A stretch of 25,017 nt of DNA from a virus. A program made the translations under genes and the position numbers. Location: positions 1 to 25,017 of IMG/VR virus record IMGVR_UViG_3300006929_003032; one strand, 5' to 3'. The first letter of the stretch is position 1, and each line of letters opens with the position of its first letter. Under the pieces are notes generated by a model. That model searched no databases. It was not told the DNA's origin and saw only the letters and a list, made by a program, of their open reading frames with translations. Shown here piece by piece: positions 23,953 to 25,017 of this stretch.

Positions 23953-23977
23953 AGCCCGGAGTAGTTAGTTCCGGGCT
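23953..23977. terminator. Bidirectional terminator/attenuator inside the early operon
   Basis: AGCCCGGA pairs with TCCGGGCT (8 bp, 9-base loop). The + strand continues GTTTTTTG and the - strand continues TTTTC, so it can act in both directions. It lies between the 174-residue gene and the 108-residue gene, splitting the leftward operon into a leading two-gene part and the methyltransferase part. Confidence 0.75.
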
Positions 23978-23986
23978 GTTTTTTGT

Positions 23987-24511
23987 TTAATTGGAAAATG
24001 AATTTTTTTTGGAGTCGAAAAATTCTTTTTTGATTCTTTCTTTTGTCTTCTCCCTGTCTGCCATTACTGAGGGAGTATATTCCCAAAGCGCTTCGTTTGA
24101 TCCGTCATAACTTTCTTTTGGCCCTGATGCGGTTCTGGAGCACTTAACAATTTCGTACCGAATTTCGTTACATAGCTTTTTTGCTTCGGATTTTTCAAAG
24201 CCATTAGTTTCACAGGCTTGGTATTCATAACAATGAAGCATTCCGGCAACGTCTCCTAGTGTAAGGCGATTATCAAAACGAACGCTTTTTTGACAGTCTG
24301 TCACATAGTCTTTTAATTCCTGTTCGCTGTAGCCCATCCCGTCAGAGTATCGAGCTTGTATTGATACAATATTTTCATTTGCTAAAACAAGCGCATCAAG
24401 GTGCGCCATGTTTTTTGGTTGTTCCTCAAATGTTAACCAATTATTTTTTCCGTGATCCTTAAAGGCGGCGAGTTGTTGAATGTGAGTTTCATCACAGAGG
24501 AAAGCGCTCAT
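23987..24511 (-). CDS. 174-residue conserved-type phage/plasmid protein, unknown function
   Basis: The protein opens MSAFLCDETHIQQLAAF and has a central DVAGMLHCYEYQACETNGFE stretch. This pattern recalls small proteins of unknown function found in early regions of phages and on plasmids; I cannot name the family. The C-terminal part is charged. Its ATG overlaps the stop of the first gene of the operon (ATGA), and the bidirectional terminator at 23953-23977 follows its own stop by about ten bases. Confidence 0.6.
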   Translation of the reverse strand: MSAFLCDETHIQQLAAFKDHGKNNWLTFEEQPKNMAHLDALVLANENIVSIQARYSDGMGYSEQELKDYVTDCQKSVRFDNRLTLGDVAGMLHCYEYQACETNGFEKSEAKKLCNEIRYEIVKCSRTASGPKESYDGSNEALWEYTPSVMADREKTKERIKKEFFDSKKNSFSN

Positions 24512-24747
24512 GCAAGTGCCTCCTTCATTTTACTGAATTGCAAAGTTGCAAACGCATTTGAGGCACGTTGGCCGCGTTCCTTTTTTGTAGGCTTTGCGAA
24601 GTCTTTTATTGTTTCCAAGTTCGCGCAAATTGCAGCGGCCTTTTTTTTGCCGAAGCTAAATGAGCGCCCGTCTTCTGTTTCGATCTCTATAACTTGATGA
24701 CCGTTGAATTTCTTCCGGGTCAAGCGGTAGGTTTGTTGATTTATCAT
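24508..24747 (-). CDS. 79-residue unknown protein, first gene of the early operon
   Basis: The ATG at 24747 (MINQQTYRLTRKKFNGHQVI) has GGAT about ten bases upstream. An in-frame ATG at 24765 would add six residues but lies inside an inverted repeat and has no ribosome site, so the shorter form is preferred. The protein has a β-hairpin-like start (IEIETEDGRSFSFGKKKAAA) and a basic helical end (KPTKKERGQRASNAFA). It is coupled to the next gene by an ATGA overlap. No family recognised. Confidence 0.55.
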   Translation of the reverse strand: MINQQTYRLTRKKFNGHQVIEIETEDGRSFSFGKKKAAAICANLETIKDFAKPTKKERGQRASNAFATLQFSKMKEALA

Positions 24748-24760
24748 TATATTAGTGATC

Positions 24761-24784
24761 CGCATTGCGTTCTATGCAATGCAG
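24761..24784. repeat. Inverted repeat, candidate operator at the early operon start
   Basis: GCATTGC (24762-24768) and GCAATGC (24776-24782) form a perfect 7-bp inverted repeat with a 7-base spacer. With flanks it reads CGCATTGCGTT-CTAT-GCAATGC. The attP-region element at 21218-21236 is CGTATTGCGTTGCAATGCG, i.e. the same sequence without the CTAT and with one change. It lies just downstream of the predicted promoter. Confidence 0.6.
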
Positions 24785-24792
24785 ATCCGGCA

Positions 24793-24822
24793 ATTCATAC
24801 GCAAGCGGGTTCGCTTACGCAA
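24793..24822 (-). promoter_or_regulatory. Predicted promoter of the leftward early operon
   Basis: On the - strand, TTGCGT (24817-24822) is followed after exactly 17 bases by TATGAAT (24793-24799), a weak but well-spaced -35/-10 pair. Transcription would start near 24786, just ahead of the inverted repeat at 24761-24784 and the first gene. The -35 part and its surroundings carry several ACGCAA repeats. Confidence 0.35.
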
Positions 24823-25017
24823 TACTTAAAACGCAATTCGTTTGACCTTTTTTTTCCGGCGTTTTTTCTCGGTAAAGTAATTTGTGCGTTTAAATTCTCT
24901 AGGTTTTAAGCGGATTTTTAGCCAGCCCCGCCCTGGGGATGAGATTTCTATCAATGCAATACGTTGTTTTTTTGCTTGGCTCTTTTTCGATTTTTTGGAC
25001 GATCAAAGGGCATGGAA
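24823..25017. other. Right-edge region without a secure gene
   Basis: This stretch has A/T-rich runs, a GC-rich patch (24922-24938) and another GCAATACG motif copy at 24956-24963. Two edge-truncated possibilities exist. A + strand ORF from ATG 24939 (MRFLSMQYVVFLLGSFSIFW) is hydrophobic but may only reflect T-rich DNA. A - strand ORF entering from the right edge ends at a TAG at 24899-24901. Neither can be decided from this window. Confidence 0.3.

Noticed and set aside
24694-24909. 71-residue + strand ORF near the right end
   Set aside because: It overlaps the first early gene, the candidate operator and the promoter on the other strand, and shows no domain.

Overview
The window looks like about 25 kb of an AT-rich temperate tailed phage, probably podovirus-like, in unintegrated or circular form. 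The evidence is a large portal protein, a tail fibre ending in an S74 self-cleaving chaperone, a 2,549-residue polyvalent virion protein, and a tyrosine integrase next to a phage attachment site. That site carries only the 3' half of a tRNA-Asn(GTT) gene. No 5' half follows it and phage-type genes lie on both sides, so it reads as attP rather than attL or attR. The host cannot be named from this sequence. Terminase, major capsid and replication genes are not in the window.

Region 1 (1-17842, + strand) is a compact late, structural operon. In order it holds the end of the tail fibre, a small acidic protein, a 29-residue basic peptide, a 50-residue holin-like membrane protein, two DUF2589-like proteins, a 139-residue unknown, a 344-residue protein with a CFI-box-like C-terminus, the portal, a 29-residue coupled ORF, a 282-residue protein with one EF-hand loop, and the giant polyvalent protein. 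The giant protein combines an ADP-ribosyltransferase-like segment, a possible sliding-clamp-like segment, an HEVGH zincin segment and an LPD38-like region. It is probably a virion or ejected protein.

Region 2 (17835-19693, - strand) converges on the late operon. It holds a 49-residue KGG-type protein, two coupled ribbon-helix-helix proteins, a membrane-anchored 288-residue protein and a 78-residue basic protein. A strong hairpin precedes the set.

Region 3 (19713-21671) is the integrase and attP. The tRNA-Asn 3' half is flanked by tandem 11-bp repeats, candidate arm-type integrase sites, and by two copies of a ~30-bp repeat.

Region 4 (21616-24822, - strand) is an early/accessory operon of ten small genes. 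It includes a minimal C5 cytosine methyltransferase, a four-cysteine zinc-ribbon-like peptide and a run of genes that begin with the same start sequence. It begins at a candidate promoter near 24800 and ends at a strong terminator near 21630. A CGTATTGCG-type motif recurs upstream of all three - strand transcription units (19.7, 21.2-21.3 and 24.8 kb), which suggests a shared phage regulator.
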